Assembly: GCF_022179645.1 (NCBI RefSeq)
Contig: NZ_BPRA01000006.1
Location: 248,001 to 312,000 of the forward strand
Source: Methylobacterium thuringiense
GTDB taxonomy: Bacteria > Pseudomonadota > Alphaproteobacteria > Rhizobiales > Beijerinckiaceae
Direction of reading: 5' to 3'
Length of the DNA stretch: 64,000 nt
The notes beneath the pieces were generated by a model. It had not been told where the DNA came from, ran no database searches, and saw nothing but the letters and a program-made list of their open reading frames with translations. Position 1 is the stretch's first letter. Each line of letters begins with the position of its first letter. This document shows positions 8,663 to 18,552 of this stretch, one piece after another. The position numbers were made by a program, and so were the translations under genes.

Positions 8663-10111
8663 ATGCCTCGTTCGCCGCTCATGCCGGCCCTCGCCGTCGC
8701 CCTGACCGCCGCGGCCTGCCTCGCGCCGCCGCCCGTCATCGCTCAGATGGCGGCGACGCCCGAGAAGGTGCCCCCGCTCTCGAAGGGTGAGATCCAGCTC
8801 TCCTTCGCGCCGATCGTGAAGCGGGCCGCGCCGTCGGTCGTCAACGTCTACGCCACGCATGTCGAGAAGCGGAACGCCCGCTCCAACGCTATGGCTGAGT
8901 TCATGCGCCGCTTCTTCGGTGAAGACGCGCCGGGCCGCGGCCCCGGCGGGACGCCCGGCGAACGGGCGCAGCGCTCGCTGGGCTCCGGTGTGATCGTCGA
9001 CGCCTCGGGCCTCGTCATCACCAACAACCACGTCATCGACAACATGAACGAGGTGAAGGTCTCGCTTGCCGACCGCCGCGAGTTCGAGGCCACCATCGTG
9101 CTGCGCGATCCGCGCACCGACCTCGCCGTGCTCAAGATCAAGTCGCCGGCCGACGTCGCCCCAATGCCGATCGGCGATTCCGATCATCTCGAGGTCGGCG
9201 ATTTCGTGATGGCGATCGGCAACCCCTTCGGCGTCGGCCAGACGGTGACGCAGGGCATCATTTCGGCGCTCGCGCGCACCCAGGTCGGCTCGTCCGACTA
9301 CCAGTTCTTCATCCAGACGGACGCCGCGATCAATCCGGGCAATTCGGGCGGCGCACTGGTGGACCTCAAGGGCCACCTCGTCGGCGTCAACACCGCGATC
9401 TATTCGCAATCCGGCGGCAGCCACGGCATCGGCTTCGCCATTCCCGCCAGCATGATCCGCGCCGTCGTCGATACCGCCAAGGGCGGCGGTTCGACCGTGC
9501 GGCGGCCCTGGCTCGGCGCACGCCTGCAGACCGTGACGCCGGATATCGCCGAGAGCGTAGGCCTCGACCGCCCCACCGGCGTCCTGGTGGCCAGCATGCA
9601 GCCCAAGAGCCCGGCCGAGGATTCCGGTCTGAAGCGCGGCGACGTCGTTCTGGCCATCGACGGCCAGCAGGTCGACGACCCGGAGGCCTTCGGGTATCGC
9701 TTCGCCTTGAAGGGGACGACGGGCAAGACGACCCTCAGCATCCAGCGCGGCGCGAAGAAGCAGACGGTCGAGGTGAAGCTCGGCTCCGCACCGGAAACCC
9801 GGCCCCGCGACATGCTGAAGGTGAAGAGCCGCTCGCCCTTCGTCGGCGCGACGCTCGTCAACACGTCGCCGGCGGTCGCCGAGGAAATCCAGGTCGACCT
9901 GCCGGCGGACGGCGTGGCCGTCGCCGAAGTCGAGGAAGGCTCGATCGCCGGCCGCTCTGGCTTCAAGAAGGGCGACGTCATCGTCGCGATCAACGGCAGC
10001 ATCGTCTCTTCGACCAAGGACCTCGAACGCATGACCCGCGACAGCCTCGGCGTCTGGGAGGTCTCGATCAACCGCGGCGGCGAGGTGATGACGACGGTGT
10101 TCCGGGGGTAG
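8663..10111 (+). CDS. periplasmic DegP/HtrA-type serine protease
   Basis: The 482-residue protein starts with a signal peptide (hydrophobic PALAVALTAAACLAPPPVIA, cleavage near residue 29). It then has a trypsin-like domain with the catalytic triad His123 (TNNHVID), Asp153 (RTDLAVLK) and Ser228 (NPGNSGGAL). Two PDZ domains follow, each with a substrate-gating GV-type loop and a GLKRGDVVLAIDG or GFKKGDVIVAING segment. It is a Do-like quality-control protease/chaperone of the periplasm. The stop lies three bases from the convergent htpX stop. Confidence 0.92.
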   Translation: MPRSPLMPALAVALTAAACLAPPPVIAQMAATPEKVPPLSKGEIQLSFAPIVKRAAPSVVNVYATHVEKRNARSNAMAEFMRRFFGEDAPGRGPGGTPGERAQRSLGSGVIVDASGLVITNNHVIDNMNEVKVSLADRREFEATIVLRDPRTDLAVLKIKSPADVAPMPIGDSDHLEVGDFVMAIGNPFGVGQTVTQGIISALARTQVGSSDYQFFIQTDAAINPGNSGGALVDLKGHLVGVNTAIYSQSGGSHGIGFAIPASMIRAVVDTAKGGGSTVRRPWLGARLQTVTPDIAESVGLDRPTGVLVASMQPKSPAEDSGLKRGDVVLAIDGQQVDDPEAFGYRFALKGTTGKTTLSIQRGAKKQTVEVKLGSAPETRPRDMLKVKSRSPFVGATLVNTSPAVAEEIQVDLPADGVAVAEVEEGSIAGRSGFKKGDVIVAINGSIVSSTKDLERMTRDSLGVWEVSINRGGEVMTTVFRG

Positions 10112-10114
10112 CCG

Positions 10115-11035
10115 TCAGCTCCAGGGTCCGCGCCGAGATGGATCCGGCGATCCGGCCCAGGGCGCGTCTCTGAATCCGCCGCCACCCACTCCCGCCGGCA
10201 TCCCGCCGACGAGTTGCCGCAACGCCGCGACTCGCTCGCGCGTGGGCGGATGCGTCGAAAAGAGCGCGTCGATGCCCCCGCCCGTGAGCGGGTTGATGAT
10301 GAACATCGGCGCGGTGGCCGGGTGGCTCTCGGCCGACGGGCTCGTCACCTGCCTCACGCCGGCCTCGATCCGCTCGAGCGCCGAGGCTAGCCAGAGCGGG
10401 TTGCCGCAGATGGCGGCACCCTCGCGGTCGGCCTCGTACTCGCGGGCGCGGCTGATGGCGAACTGCACGATCATCGCGGCGAACGGTGCCGCGATGGCGG
10501 CGGCGATCGAGACCAGCGGGTTCGGCCGGGCATCGCCGCGCCCGCCGAACAGGAAGCCGAACTGCGCCAGCGTCGCGATTGCTCCGGCGAGGGTTGCTGA
10601 GACCGTCATGATCAGCGTGTCGCGATTCTTGATGTGCGCCAACTCGTGCGCCATCACCGCCGCGACCTCTTCGCGGCTCAGCGTATTCAGCAGGCCGGTC
10701 GTCGCGGCGACCGCCGCGTTCTGCGGGTTGCGGCCGGTGGCGAAGGCGTTGGGCTGCGGATCGTCGACGAGATAGACCCGCGGCATCGGCAGGCCGGCCC
10801 GGCCGGCCAGATCGCGCACCATCGCAACGAGATCCGGCGCACTGTACGCATCGACTTCGCGGGCGCCGTGGGCGTTCAGCGCGAGGCTGTCGGAGCGCCA
10901 GTAGGCGTAGAGGTTCGTCAGCGCGGCCATGCCGAGCGCCAGCACCATTCCCTTGGCGCCCCCTAGCGCCAGCCCGACTGCACCGAAGAGGGCGGTAAGG
11001 CCGGCGAGCAGCACGGCGGTCTTGAGGGAGTTCAT
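10115..11035 (-). CDS. htpX: zinc metalloprotease HtpX
   Basis: The 306-residue M48 protease has two N-terminal membrane helices ([21 protein letters not shown] and the next), then [23 protein letters not shown] and the zinc motif HELAH in [16 protein letters not shown]. The third zinc ligand is in [10 protein letters not shown]. It degrades misfolded membrane proteins at the cytoplasmic face. I chose the ATG at 11035 because the frame upstream is antisense to rarA. It lies tail to tail with the DegP gene, so two envelope-quality proteases are adjacent. Confidence 0.92.
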   Translation of the reverse strand: MNSLKTAVLLAGLTALFGAVGLALGGAKGMVLALGMAALTNLYAYWRSDSLALNAHGAREVDAYSAPDLVAMVRDLAGRAGLPMPRVYLVDDPQPNAFATGRNPQNAAVAATTGLLNTLSREEVAAVMAHELAHIKNRDTLIMTVSATLAGAIATLAQFGFLFGGRGDARPNPLVSIAAAIAAPFAAMIVQFAISRAREYEADREGAAICGNPLWLASALERIEAGVRQVTSPSAESHPATAPMFIINPLTGGGIDALFSTHPPTRERVAALRQLVGGMPAGVGGGGFRDAPWAGSPDPSRRGPWS

Positions 11036-11201
11036 CGGTTCGCCGCCTCGCCTGTCGTCACCGGCTCGATAATGGGCGCTCGGCCGGCGCCGTTGAAGAC
11101 ATGGAGGTGTGACGGCAGGCACCGCGCGGTTTCGGTTCGGTCTTGTGGGCGCGGTACGGGACGGGCTTGCCGAGCCGTCCGCCTGAGGTGTTGATGCGCC
11201 G

Positions 11202-12512
11202 ATGTCCGACCTCTTCGCCTCCGCCGGCCTCGATAATTCCGCGCCGCGCCCGCTGGCCGACCGCCTGCGCCCGCAGACGCTCGCCGAGGTGGTCGGCCAG
11301 GAGCATCTGACCGGGCCGGACGGCTCGCTGTCGCGGCTGCTGAATTCGAAAGCGCTCGGCTCGCTGATCTTCTGGGGGCCGCCCGGCACCGGCAAGACCA
11401 CGGTGGCGCGGCTGCTCGCCCACGAGGTCGACCTGCATTTCGAGCAGATCTCGGCGATCTTTTCCGGTGTCGCCGACCTGCGAAAGGTGTTCGAGGCGGC
11501 GCGCGGGCGGCGCTCCACCGGTCGCGGCACGCTGCTCTTCGTCGACGAGATCCACCGCTTCAACCGGGCCCAGCTCGATGCCTTCCTGCCGGTGATGGAG
11601 GATGGCACCGTCACCCTCGTCGGCGCCACCACCGAGAACCCGTCCTTCGAGCTGAACGCGGCGCTGCTCTCCCGCGCCCGCGTCCTGCTGTTCCGGGCGC
11701 TCGACGCGGCGGCGATCGCAAAGCTGCTCGCCCGCGCAGAGGACCTGACGGGTCAGCCGCTGCCGCTCGACGAGGAGGCCCGCGCCGTCCTCGTGCGCAT
11801 GGCCGACGGCGACGGCCGCGCCTCGCTGACGCTCGCGGAAGAGGTCTGGCGCTCGGCCAGGCCCGGCGAGACGCTCGATGCGAAGACGCTCCAGGATCTC
11901 GTCCAGCGCCGCGCGCCGATCTACGACAAGGCGCAGGAGGGACACTACAACCTGATCAGCGCACTCCATAAGACCGTGCGCGGCTCGGACCCGGATGCGG
12001 CGCTGTACTACCTCTGCCGGATGCTCGACGGCGGCGAGGACCGGCTGTTCATCGCGCGGCGGCTCGTGCGCATGGCGGTGGAGGATATCGGGCTGGCCGA
12101 TCCGCAGGCGCTGGTGATCGCCAACGCGGCCAAGGACGCCTTCGACTTCCTCGGCTCGCCGGAGGGCGAACTCGCGCTCGCCCAGGCCACGGTCTATCTG
12201 GCCTGCGCGCCTAAATCGAACGCCGTCTACAACGCCTACAAAGCCGCGACGCGGGTCGCGAAGGATCACGGCTCGCTGCCGCCGCCCCGCGTCATCCTGA
12301 ACGCGCCGACGAAGCTCATGAAGACCATCGGCTACGGCGACAGCTACCGCTACGACCACGACGAGCCGGACGCGTTTTCGGGTCAGGATTACTGGCCGGA
12401 AAAACTCGACCGCCAGCATTTCTATGTGCCGACCGACCGTGGGATGGAGACGCGCTACGGCGAGCGGCTGGCCTATTGGGAGAGATTGCGGCGGGAGCGG
12501 CGCGAGAAGTAG
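11202..12512 (+). CDS. rarA: replication-associated recombination protein RarA (MgsA), AAA+ ATPase
   Basis: The 436-residue product has Walker [15 protein letters not shown] near residue 60, Walker B/DExx [14 protein letters not shown], sensor 1 [10 protein letters not shown] and the C-terminal tetramerisation region with [20 protein letters not shown]. RarA acts at stalled forks and gaps with RecA and SSB. It is transcribed divergently from htpX, with about 165 bp between them. Confidence 0.93.
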   Translation: MSDLFASAGLDNSAPRPLADRLRPQTLAEVVGQEHLTGPDGSLSRLLNSKALGSLIFWGPPGTGKTTVARLLAHEVDLHFEQISAIFSGVADLRKVFEAARGRRSTGRGTLLFVDEIHRFNRAQLDAFLPVMEDGTVTLVGATTENPSFELNAALLSRARVLLFRALDAAAIAKLLARAEDLTGQPLPLDEEARAVLVRMADGDGRASLTLAEEVWRSARPGETLDAKTLQDLVQRRAPIYDKAQEGHYNLISALHKTVRGSDPDAALYYLCRMLDGGEDRLFIARRLVRMAVEDIGLADPQALVIANAAKDAFDFLGSPEGELALAQATVYLACAPKSNAVYNAYKAATRVAKDHGSLPPPRVILNAPTKLMKTIGYGDSYRYDHDEPDAFSGQDYWPEKLDRQHFYVPTDRGMETRYGERLAYWERLRRERREK

Positions 12513-12570
12513 CCGACCCCGATGGCCGCCGTCTGCGGTCCGCGATGACGGCGTTGGATCGGTTCAGCTT

Positions 12571-13143
12571 TCACCGGGGATTGCTCCCGGCCAGCAGCCG
12601 CCCCTCCAGCCGATTCAGCATCCGCCCGAACAGTTCGGAGTCCTGCAAGGCCCGCGATGCGACGAGCGCGCCCTGGATCATCGCGACGGCCTCTTCGGCG
12701 AGACTCGCCGCCATTTCCTGGGCGACGCCGGTTCGAACCAGCGCCGAAGCGAGCGCATCCCGCCACGCCAGAAAATACGAATGGATGCGCTCGGCGAAGC
12801 GGTCGCGCACGTCGCCGAGCGCCAGCACGCCGACGAGGCAGACGCGCCGGCCGGAGCGGAAATAGGCGTCCGTGTCACGCAGACTCGCCCGAATCGCGGC
12901 GGCCGCATCCGGCTCCTCGCGCAGCGGCCGAAAGATCCGGGTCTCGAACCAGCCGTCGATCTCGTCGAGCACGGCGTTGGCCATCTCCTCCTTCCCGCCC
13001 GGGAAGAAGTGATAGAGGCTGCCCTTGCCGAGGCCCGTGCGCTGGCCGATCAGAGCAAGGCTCGCGCCCTCGTAGCCGTGCTCGCGAAACACCTCCGCGA
13101 GCGCCGGCAGGATATCCGCGCGCTCGGCGACGATACGCGGCAT
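12571..13143 (-). CDS. TetR/AcrR-family transcriptional regulator
   Basis: The 190-residue protein has an N-terminal TetR HTH, FREHGYEGASLALIGQRTGLGKGSLYHFFPGGKEE, and an all-helical C-terminal ligand domain. It is downstream of and on the same strand as the DUF1348 gene, with 7 bp between. The pair therefore forms one operon, probably autorepressed through the palindrome at 13648-13663. The inducer is unknown. Confidence 0.85.
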   Translation of the reverse strand: MPRIVAERADILPALAEVFREHGYEGASLALIGQRTGLGKGSLYHFFPGGKEEMANAVLDEIDGWFETRIFRPLREEPDAAAAIRASLRDTDAYFRSGRRVCLVGVLALGDVRDRFAERIHSYFLAWRDALASALVRTGVAQEMAASLAEEAVAMIQGALVASRALQDSELFGRMLNRLEGRLLAGSNPR

Positions 13144-13150
13144 CGGCGGG

Positions 13151-13624
13151 TCAAAGCCCGAGTTCGGTCAGCCCCGGATGATCGGCCGGACGCGGGCCCG
13201 AGCGGTCCCAGTGGAACAGCCGCTCGCCCTCCTGGATCGGCAGATCGTTGATGCTGGCATGGCGGACCTGCATCAGGCCGTTGGCATCGAACTCCCAATT
13301 CTCGTTGCCGTAGGCGCGGAACCACTGTCCGGCTGCATCCTGGTACTCGTAGGCGAAGCGAACCGCGATGCGGTTGTCGTCCTGCGCCCAAATCTCCTTG
13401 ATCAGGCGGTACTCGTGCTCACGCTGCCACTTGGCGGTGAGGAATGCGACGATCGCCTCCCGGCCCCGAAAGATGTCCGAGCGGTTCCGCCAGCGGCTGT
13501 CGGCCGTGTAGGCGAGCGAGATCTTTTCAGGGTTGCGTCCGTTCCAGCCGTCCTCTGCGGCGCGAACCTTCTTGATCGCTGTCTCCTGGGTGAAGGGCGG
13601 CAATGGCGGGCGGGTCTCGGTCAT
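13151..13624 (-). CDS. DUF1348 / NTF2-like protein
   Basis: The 157-residue protein has the DUF1348 signature: [36 protein letters not shown] and [24 protein letters not shown]. The fold is an NTF2-like cone; the biochemical role of the family is not established. A strong GAGGAGGA ribosome site precedes the ATG, and a TetR-type operator lies 24 bases upstream. It is the likely target gene of the downstream TetR regulator. Confidence 0.85.
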   Translation of the reverse strand: MTETRPPLPPFTQETAIKKVRAAEDGWNGRNPEKISLAYTADSRWRNRSDIFRGREAIVAFLTAKWQREHEYRLIKEIWAQDDNRIAVRFAYEYQDAAGQWFRAYGNENWEFDANGLMQVRHASINDLPIQEGERLFHWDRSGPRPADHPGLTELGL

Positions 13625-13647
13625 GGGGCGTCCTCCTCGGTCGTTCT

Positions 13648-13663
13648 TGTACCGAACGGTACA
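13648..13663. promoter_or_regulatory. TetR-type operator palindrome
   Basis: TGTACCG-AA-CGGTACA is a perfect inverted repeat with a 2-base centre, directly upstream of the DUF1348-tetR operon. A degenerate half-site (TGTTCCGATTGGTTA) follows. Size and position fit autoregulation by the downstream TetR protein. It lies between the divergent DUF1348 and M32 carboxypeptidase genes. Confidence 0.7.
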
Positions 13664-13777
13664 GATTGTTCCGATTGGTTAAGAGGGGCGGCCTCCGTTG
13701 TCAACGGCGCGTCGCCAGCACGGCACGGGGCATGTTAGGCCGCTCACACCTCCTCCTGCCAAGGACACCCGACATCG

Positions 13778-15283
13778 ATGCAGGCCTACCGCTCGCTCGC
13801 GACCACCTTCTCCCGGCTCGGCGCGCTGGATGACGCCGCCGGCATTCTCGGCTGGGACACGCAGACCCTGATGCCGGACGGCGCCTCGGACACGCGGGGT
13901 GAGCAACTTGCGACGCTGAGCGTGCTCTCGCACGAATTGCTGACGGCCCCAGCGATGGGGGACCGCCTCGCGGAGGCCGAAGCGGATGCCGCCGCGCTCG
14001 GCGAATGGGAGCGGGCGAACCTGCGCGAGATGCGGCGTGTCCACACCCATGCCTCCGCCGTTCCGGGCGATCTCGTCGAGGCCAGCTCCAAGGCGTCCAC
14101 CAAGTCGGAAATGGTCTGGCGCGAGGCGCGCCGGAACGCCGATTTTGCGAGTCTGAAGCCGCATCTCGCCGAAGTTCTGCGGCTGCAGCGCCTCGTCGGC
14201 GAGGCGAAGGGCGCGGTCCTCGGCCTTTCGCCCTACGATGCGCTGCTCGACGGCTACGATCCGGGCATGCGCCGCGCCCGCATCGATCCGCTGTTTTCCG
14301 AGTTGCGTTCCACCTTGCCGGGCCTCGTCCAGCAGGCGCAGGCGCGGCAGGCCTCGCAGCCCCCGGTCAGGCCGTTGCCCGGTCCGTTCCCGGTGGAGAG
14401 CCAGAAGACCCTGGGGCTCGCGCTGATGAGCGCCGCCGGCTTCGATTTTTCGCGGGGGCGGCTCGATGTCAGCCTGCACCCGTTCTGCGGCGGCGCCACC
14501 GACGACGTCCGCATCACCACCCGCTACGACGAAGCCGACGCCACCCGCGCTCTGATGGGCGTGATGCACGAGACCGGGCACGCCCTCTACGAGCAGGGCC
14601 GCCCGGCCGCCTGGCGTCACCAGCCTGTGGGGCAGGCGCGCGGCATGAGCTTGCACGAGAGCCAGTCGCTGCTGATCGAGATGCAGGCCTGCCGCACGCG
14701 CGAGTTCTCGGAGTTTTTGGCCCCGCGCCTCCGCGAAGCCTTCCGGGGGGAGGGGGCCGAGTGGAACGCCGACAACGTTCACCGGCTCTACACGCGGGTG
14801 GAGCCCGGCTTCATCCGCGTCGATGCCGACGAGGTGACGTATCCGGCCCACGTCCTGCTCCGCTACGAACTGGAGACGGCGATGATCGCCGGCGACCTCG
14901 CCGTCGCCGACCTGCCGGGCGCCTTCAACGACGGGATGAAGCGGCTCCTCGGGCTGGATGTGCCGAACGACCGCCTCGGCTGCCTGCAGGACATCCACTG
15001 GCCCGGCGGCAGTTTCGGGTATTTTCCGACTTATACGCTCGGTGCCATGGGTGCGGCTCAGCTTTTTAAAGCGGCTTGCGCGGCTTTGCCGGGCAGCCTG
15101 CCGGCGTTGGCGCAGGGCGATTTCTCGGAGTTACGCGGCTGGCTGCGCGACAATGTCCATTCCAAGGGTAGCCTGCTGCAGACCGACGATCTGCTGGTCG
15201 CGGCGACCGGCAAACCACTTGGCGCAGAGGATTTTCTGGCGCATCTCGACCGCCGCTATGTCGCCGACGCCGCCGTGTCCTGA
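13778..15283 (+). CDS. M32-family carboxypeptidase (Taq type)
   Basis: The 501-residue protein has the M32 zinc motif HETGH at residues 264-268 (GVMHETGHALYEQG), the DVRITTRYDE block just before it, and the ESQSLLIEMQ segment with the third ligand glutamate. Family members are cytosolic metallocarboxypeptidases with broad specificity. Length is as expected, and the start follows a short GC-rich leader. Confidence 0.92.
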   Translation: MQAYRSLATTFSRLGALDDAAGILGWDTQTLMPDGASDTRGEQLATLSVLSHELLTAPAMGDRLAEAEADAAALGEWERANLREMRRVHTHASAVPGDLVEASSKASTKSEMVWREARRNADFASLKPHLAEVLRLQRLVGEAKGAVLGLSPYDALLDGYDPGMRRARIDPLFSELRSTLPGLVQQAQARQASQPPVRPLPGPFPVESQKTLGLALMSAAGFDFSRGRLDVSLHPFCGGATDDVRITTRYDEADATRALMGVMHETGHALYEQGRPAAWRHQPVGQARGMSLHESQSLLIEMQACRTREFSEFLAPRLREAFRGEGAEWNADNVHRLYTRVEPGFIRVDADEVTYPAHVLLRYELETAMIAGDLAVADLPGAFNDGMKRLLGLDVPNDRLGCLQDIHWPGGSFGYFPTYTLGAMGAAQLFKAACAALPGSLPALAQGDFSELRGWLRDNVHSKGSLLQTDDLLVAATGKPLGAEDFLAHLDRRYVADAAVS

Positions 15284-15373
15284 CGCCGAAAACCGCGTCC
15301 CGCGGTAGACCGGCCGGGCCGCATGCCGTAGGCAACCGCCCCTTCCCAGGAAATGGCCGGAGACCCTTCGTAC

Positions 15374-16654
15374 ATGGCGGCCTGCGGCCTCGATTTCGGC
15401 ACCTCGAACACCACGCTTGGCCTTGCCACGGCTGGCCGGCCCTCATTGTCGCCCCTGGAAGGCGCGCATCGGACGATCCCCAGCGCGATCTTCTTTCGTC
15501 CGGGGCACGAAGCCGTCATCGGGCGCGCGGCGATCTCGGCCTATGTCGAGGGTGAGCCGGGCCGGCTGATGCGCAGCCTCAAATCTGTGCTGGGATCGAG
15601 CCTCATCGAGGAGAGCACCCCGGTCGGCCGTGAACGCCTGCGCTTCCGCGAGGTCATCGCCCGCTATCTCGGCGCGGTGAAGAGCCGGGCGGAGGCCGCC
15701 GGCGGCGTCGAACTCGACACGGTGGTGCATGGCCGCCCTGTCCACTTCGTCGACGGCGACGAGGCCGGCGACCGCAAGGCGGAGGACACGCTCCGCGCCA
15801 TCGCCGGCGAGGTCGGTTTCCGCCATGTCCGTTTCCAGTACGAGCCGATCGCGGCGGCGCTCGACTACGAACAGTCGGTCGCGAGCGAAGAAATCGCGCT
15901 GATCGCCGATATCGGCGGCGGCACCTCGGACTTTTCCATCGTCCGGCTCTCCCCCGAGCGGCACCGCCGCGCCGACCGCGCCGAGGACATCCTGGCCAAT
16001 GACGGCGTGCGAATCGGCGGCACGGATTTCGACCGCCGGCTCAGCCTCGGCACGGTGATGCCGCTGATGGGGCTCGGCAGCCCGATGAAGCGCGCCGACC
16101 TCCTCGTTCCGAACGGCTACTTCCACGACCTCGCGACGTGGTCGAGCATCAACCGGCTCTACGACCGCAAGGTGTTTCGCGAGTTGGAGGAGGTCGCGCG
16201 CGATGCGGCGCGGCCCGAGCTGATCGATCGCCTTCGGACCGTGGTCGAGGCCGAGCGCGGCCATGCGCTGGCCATGGCGGTGGAGGGCGCGAAGATTGCG
16301 GCCTCCGACAGCGACGACGGCCGCATCGACCTCGATTGGGTCGAGGCGGGCTTGGTGGTTGCGGTCGACCGCGCCGGCCTCGCCCGGCAGACCGATACGC
16401 TGGCGGAGCGGGTCGCCGAGCGGATCGGGCGCTGTCTGGCTCAGGCGGGGCTGACGGCTGCGGGAATCGATGCGATCTTCCTCACTGGCGGTTCGACCGG
16501 CCTGCCGCATGTGCGCGCGGCGCTCTGCGCCAGCGTGCCGGAGGCGCGGGTCGTCGATGGCGACACCTTCGGCTCGGTCGGCGTCGGGCTGGCGATCGAG
16601 GCGGCGCGTCAGTTCGGGCCGGTGCGCGTGCTGGCGGGTGCCGATGCAGGCTGA
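15374..16654 (+). CDS. Hsp70-family protein (YegD-like)
   Basis: The protein contains only the ATPase half of an Hsp70: phosphate 1 GLDFGTSNTTLGLA, phosphate 2 IADIGGGTSDFSIV and adenosine motif LTGGSTGLPHVRAAL. It lacks the substrate-binding domain, as in E. coli YegD. I prefer the ATG at 15374, which has GGAGA 10 bases upstream and begins MAACGLDFG. The ATG at 15353 would add seven residues. Client and function are unknown. Confidence 0.85.
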   Translation: MAACGLDFGTSNTTLGLATAGRPSLSPLEGAHRTIPSAIFFRPGHEAVIGRAAISAYVEGEPGRLMRSLKSVLGSSLIEESTPVGRERLRFREVIARYLGAVKSRAEAAGGVELDTVVHGRPVHFVDGDEAGDRKAEDTLRAIAGEVGFRHVRFQYEPIAAALDYEQSVASEEIALIADIGGGTSDFSIVRLSPERHRRADRAEDILANDGVRIGGTDFDRRLSLGTVMPLMGLGSPMKRADLLVPNGYFHDLATWSSINRLYDRKVFRELEEVARDAARPELIDRLRTVVEAERGHALAMAVEGAKIAASDSDDGRIDLDWVEAGLVVAVDRAGLARQTDTLAERVAERIGRCLAQAGLTAAGIDAIFLTGGSTGLPHVRAALCASVPEARVVDGDTFGSVGVGLAIEAARQFGPVRVLAGADAG

Positions 16655-16693
16655 TCCTCAACGCCGGCCGGCCTCGTGACATCCTACCAACAT

Positions 16694-16805
16694 CCCTCAT
16701 CCTGAGGTGCCGCGAAGCGGCCTCGAAGGAGGGCTCCAGGTAACGCGCGATCCCTGGAGCCCTCCTTCGAGGCCTCCGCTTCGCTTCGGCACCTCCGGAT
16801 GAGGG
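16694..16805. repeat. 112-bp palindromic intergenic repeat
   Basis: CCCTCATCCTGAGGTGCCGCGAAG... is mirrored by ...CTTCGGCACCTCCGGATGAGGG, and the inner CTCGAAGGAGGGCTCCAGG is mirrored by CCTGGAGCCCTCCTTCGAG. The arms form a nearly perfect hairpin with a short GTAACGCGCGAT-type loop. This CATCCTGAGGTGC element is a recurrent dispersed repeat of alphaproteobacterial genomes. It fills the gap between the Hsp70-like gene and the pseudouridine synthase. Confidence 0.85.
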
Positions 16806-16927
16806 GGAGGGTGGAACCGGTCTCTTCGCCGTCAGACGCGAATTTGGGCGTGGTCTGCGCACGCATCGTCTCAGCCCCCACGCTTGGATCGCTTTCCGCA
16901 CCGACGTCGGGGTGCTAGCAGCGTGCG

Positions 16928-18388
16928 ATGACGGGAAGACCTCCACAACGCGGCGGAGCCGGCAAGGGTGCCGGCAGGGGCGCGGGTAATCGCGGCCCGC
17001 GCCATGGCGCCTGGCCGGAACGCGCCGGTACCGGCCCACGCACGACGGCCCTCGACGCGGCCCGCCGCGCCGCGAGCAATCGCGGCGGGGACACAGCCGC
17101 GCGCTCGCCGTGGGATGCGGCCTCCGAAGGCGCGAAGCCCGTGGCGGCTAAGCCGGCGGATTCGGCGCCGAAGTCCCCATCGGGATTTGGCGCGTCCGCG
17201 GCAGGACCATCGAACTCGACACCGGCGAAGCCACGCGCGTTCGCGCCGCGGCCCCCGGCGAAAGCAGGCCCTGGCACCTTCGCCGATCCGAAGCCTCGGA
17301 AGTCCGCAGAGGCGCCGCGCCGTCCGGCCACGCCTCCCGTCGAGGGGCCGACGCGCCGCGAGCAGCGGGCTGCCGCCTCCGCGACGCTCGCATCGGGCGT
17401 GCAGACCCTCACCGTCGAGGCGGACGAGGACGGGATGCGGATCGACCGCTTCCTGACCACGCGGTTCCCGCAGCTGCCCTTCACGCGCGTCCAGAGCATC
17501 GTCCGCAAGGGCGAGCTGCGCGTCGACGGCAAGCGGGTCAAGCCGAACGACCGGCTCGAACCGGGCATGGCCATCCGGATTCCGCCGCTCAAGCTCGACC
17601 AGCCGACCGAGCGTCCGCGCAATCCGGCCCGCGAGGCGGACGACGCCGAGTTCCTGCGCTCGCTGATCCTCTACGAGGACGCGGACATGATGATCCTGAA
17701 CAAGCCGTTCGGGCTCGCGGTCCAGGGCGGCTCGGGCACGGTGCGCCACATCGACGGCATGCTCGAAGCGTTGACGGACAAGCACGGTCAGAAGCCGCGC
17801 CTCGTCCACCGCCTCGACAAGGACACCGCCGGCTGCCTGATCGTCGCCAAGACGCGGCTCGCCGCGGCGACGCTCGCCAAGAGTTTTCGGTCACGCGCCG
17901 CGCGCAAGATCTATTGGGCTTTGGCCGCCGGAGTGCCGCGGACCCGACAGGGCCGCGTCTCGACGTACCTCGCCAAGGACGAGCCCACCGATGCGGATGC
18001 CCGCATGAAGGTGGTCAAGCACGGCGACGACGGCGCGACCCACGCGCTGACCTACTACGCCGTGGTCGACCAGGCGGCCCAGAAGCTCGCTTGGCTTTCA
18101 CTCAAGCCCGTCACGGGGCGGACGCACCAGTTGCGCGCCCATGCCGCCCATATCGGCCACCCGATCGTCGGCGATCCGAAATATTTCGATGTCGAGAACT
18201 GGGAGCTGCCCGGCGGCATCCAGAATCGGCTGCATCTTTTGGCCCGCCGCATCGTCATCCCACATCCCCGCACCAGCGTGCCCATCGACGTCAGCGCTCC
18301 GCTGCCGCCGCATATGGCGCAGAGCTGGAACCTGCTCGGCTTCGAGACCGGGCACTACGATCCGATCGTCGAGGCGCCGGAAAGCTGA
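16928..18388 (+). CDS. RluC/RluD-family 23S rRNA pseudouridine synthase with long disordered N-terminus
   Basis: The protein is 486 residues. About residues 1-155 are Arg/Ala/Pro/Gly-rich low-complexity sequence. An S4 RNA-binding domain follows from about residue 170 (MRIDRFLTTRFPQL...VRKGELRVDGKRVKPND). The catalytic domain has Asp297 in HRLDKDTAGCLIVAKT, then KPVTGRTHQLRAHAAHIGHPIVGDPKY. It isomerises uridines in 23S rRNA; the exact sites cannot be read here. E. coli RluC is about 320 residues, so the N-terminal tail is a large addition. Confidence 0.88.
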   Translation: MTGRPPQRGGAGKGAGRGAGNRGPRHGAWPERAGTGPRTTALDAARRAASNRGGDTAARSPWDAASEGAKPVAAKPADSAPKSPSGFGASAAGPSNSTPAKPRAFAPRPPAKAGPGTFADPKPRKSAEAPRRPATPPVEGPTRREQRAAASATLASGVQTLTVEADEDGMRIDRFLTTRFPQLPFTRVQSIVRKGELRVDGKRVKPNDRLEPGMAIRIPPLKLDQPTERPRNPAREADDAEFLRSLILYEDADMMILNKPFGLAVQGGSGTVRHIDGMLEALTDKHGQKPRLVHRLDKDTAGCLIVAKTRLAAATLAKSFRSRAARKIYWALAAGVPRTRQGRVSTYLAKDEPTDADARMKVVKHGDDGATHALTYYAVVDQAAQKLAWLSLKPVTGRTHQLRAHAAHIGHPIVGDPKYFDVENWELPGGIQNRLHLLARRIVIPHPRTSVPIDVSAPLPPHMAQSWNLLGFETGHYDPIVEAPES

Positions 18389-18552
18389 GGACGGGTCCGT
18401 GTGACGCAGCCTGGACCCGGCTTGCGCCTTGGCAAAGGCGACCCGCGGCTTATTCTTGAGCTGAGTACGACCCGTGGCGACGCGGCGGCCCAAGGGCCGC
18501 TGTCACGAGCCTACGGCGCCTGTGGTCACCGACACCGGAAGAGCCTGGATCG

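Noticed and set aside
13644-13658. GTTC-N7-GAAC near the tetR operator as a LexA box
   Set aside because: The Rhizobiales LexA site is a direct repeat (GAAC-N7-GAAC); this one is inverted and is explained by the TetR palindrome.
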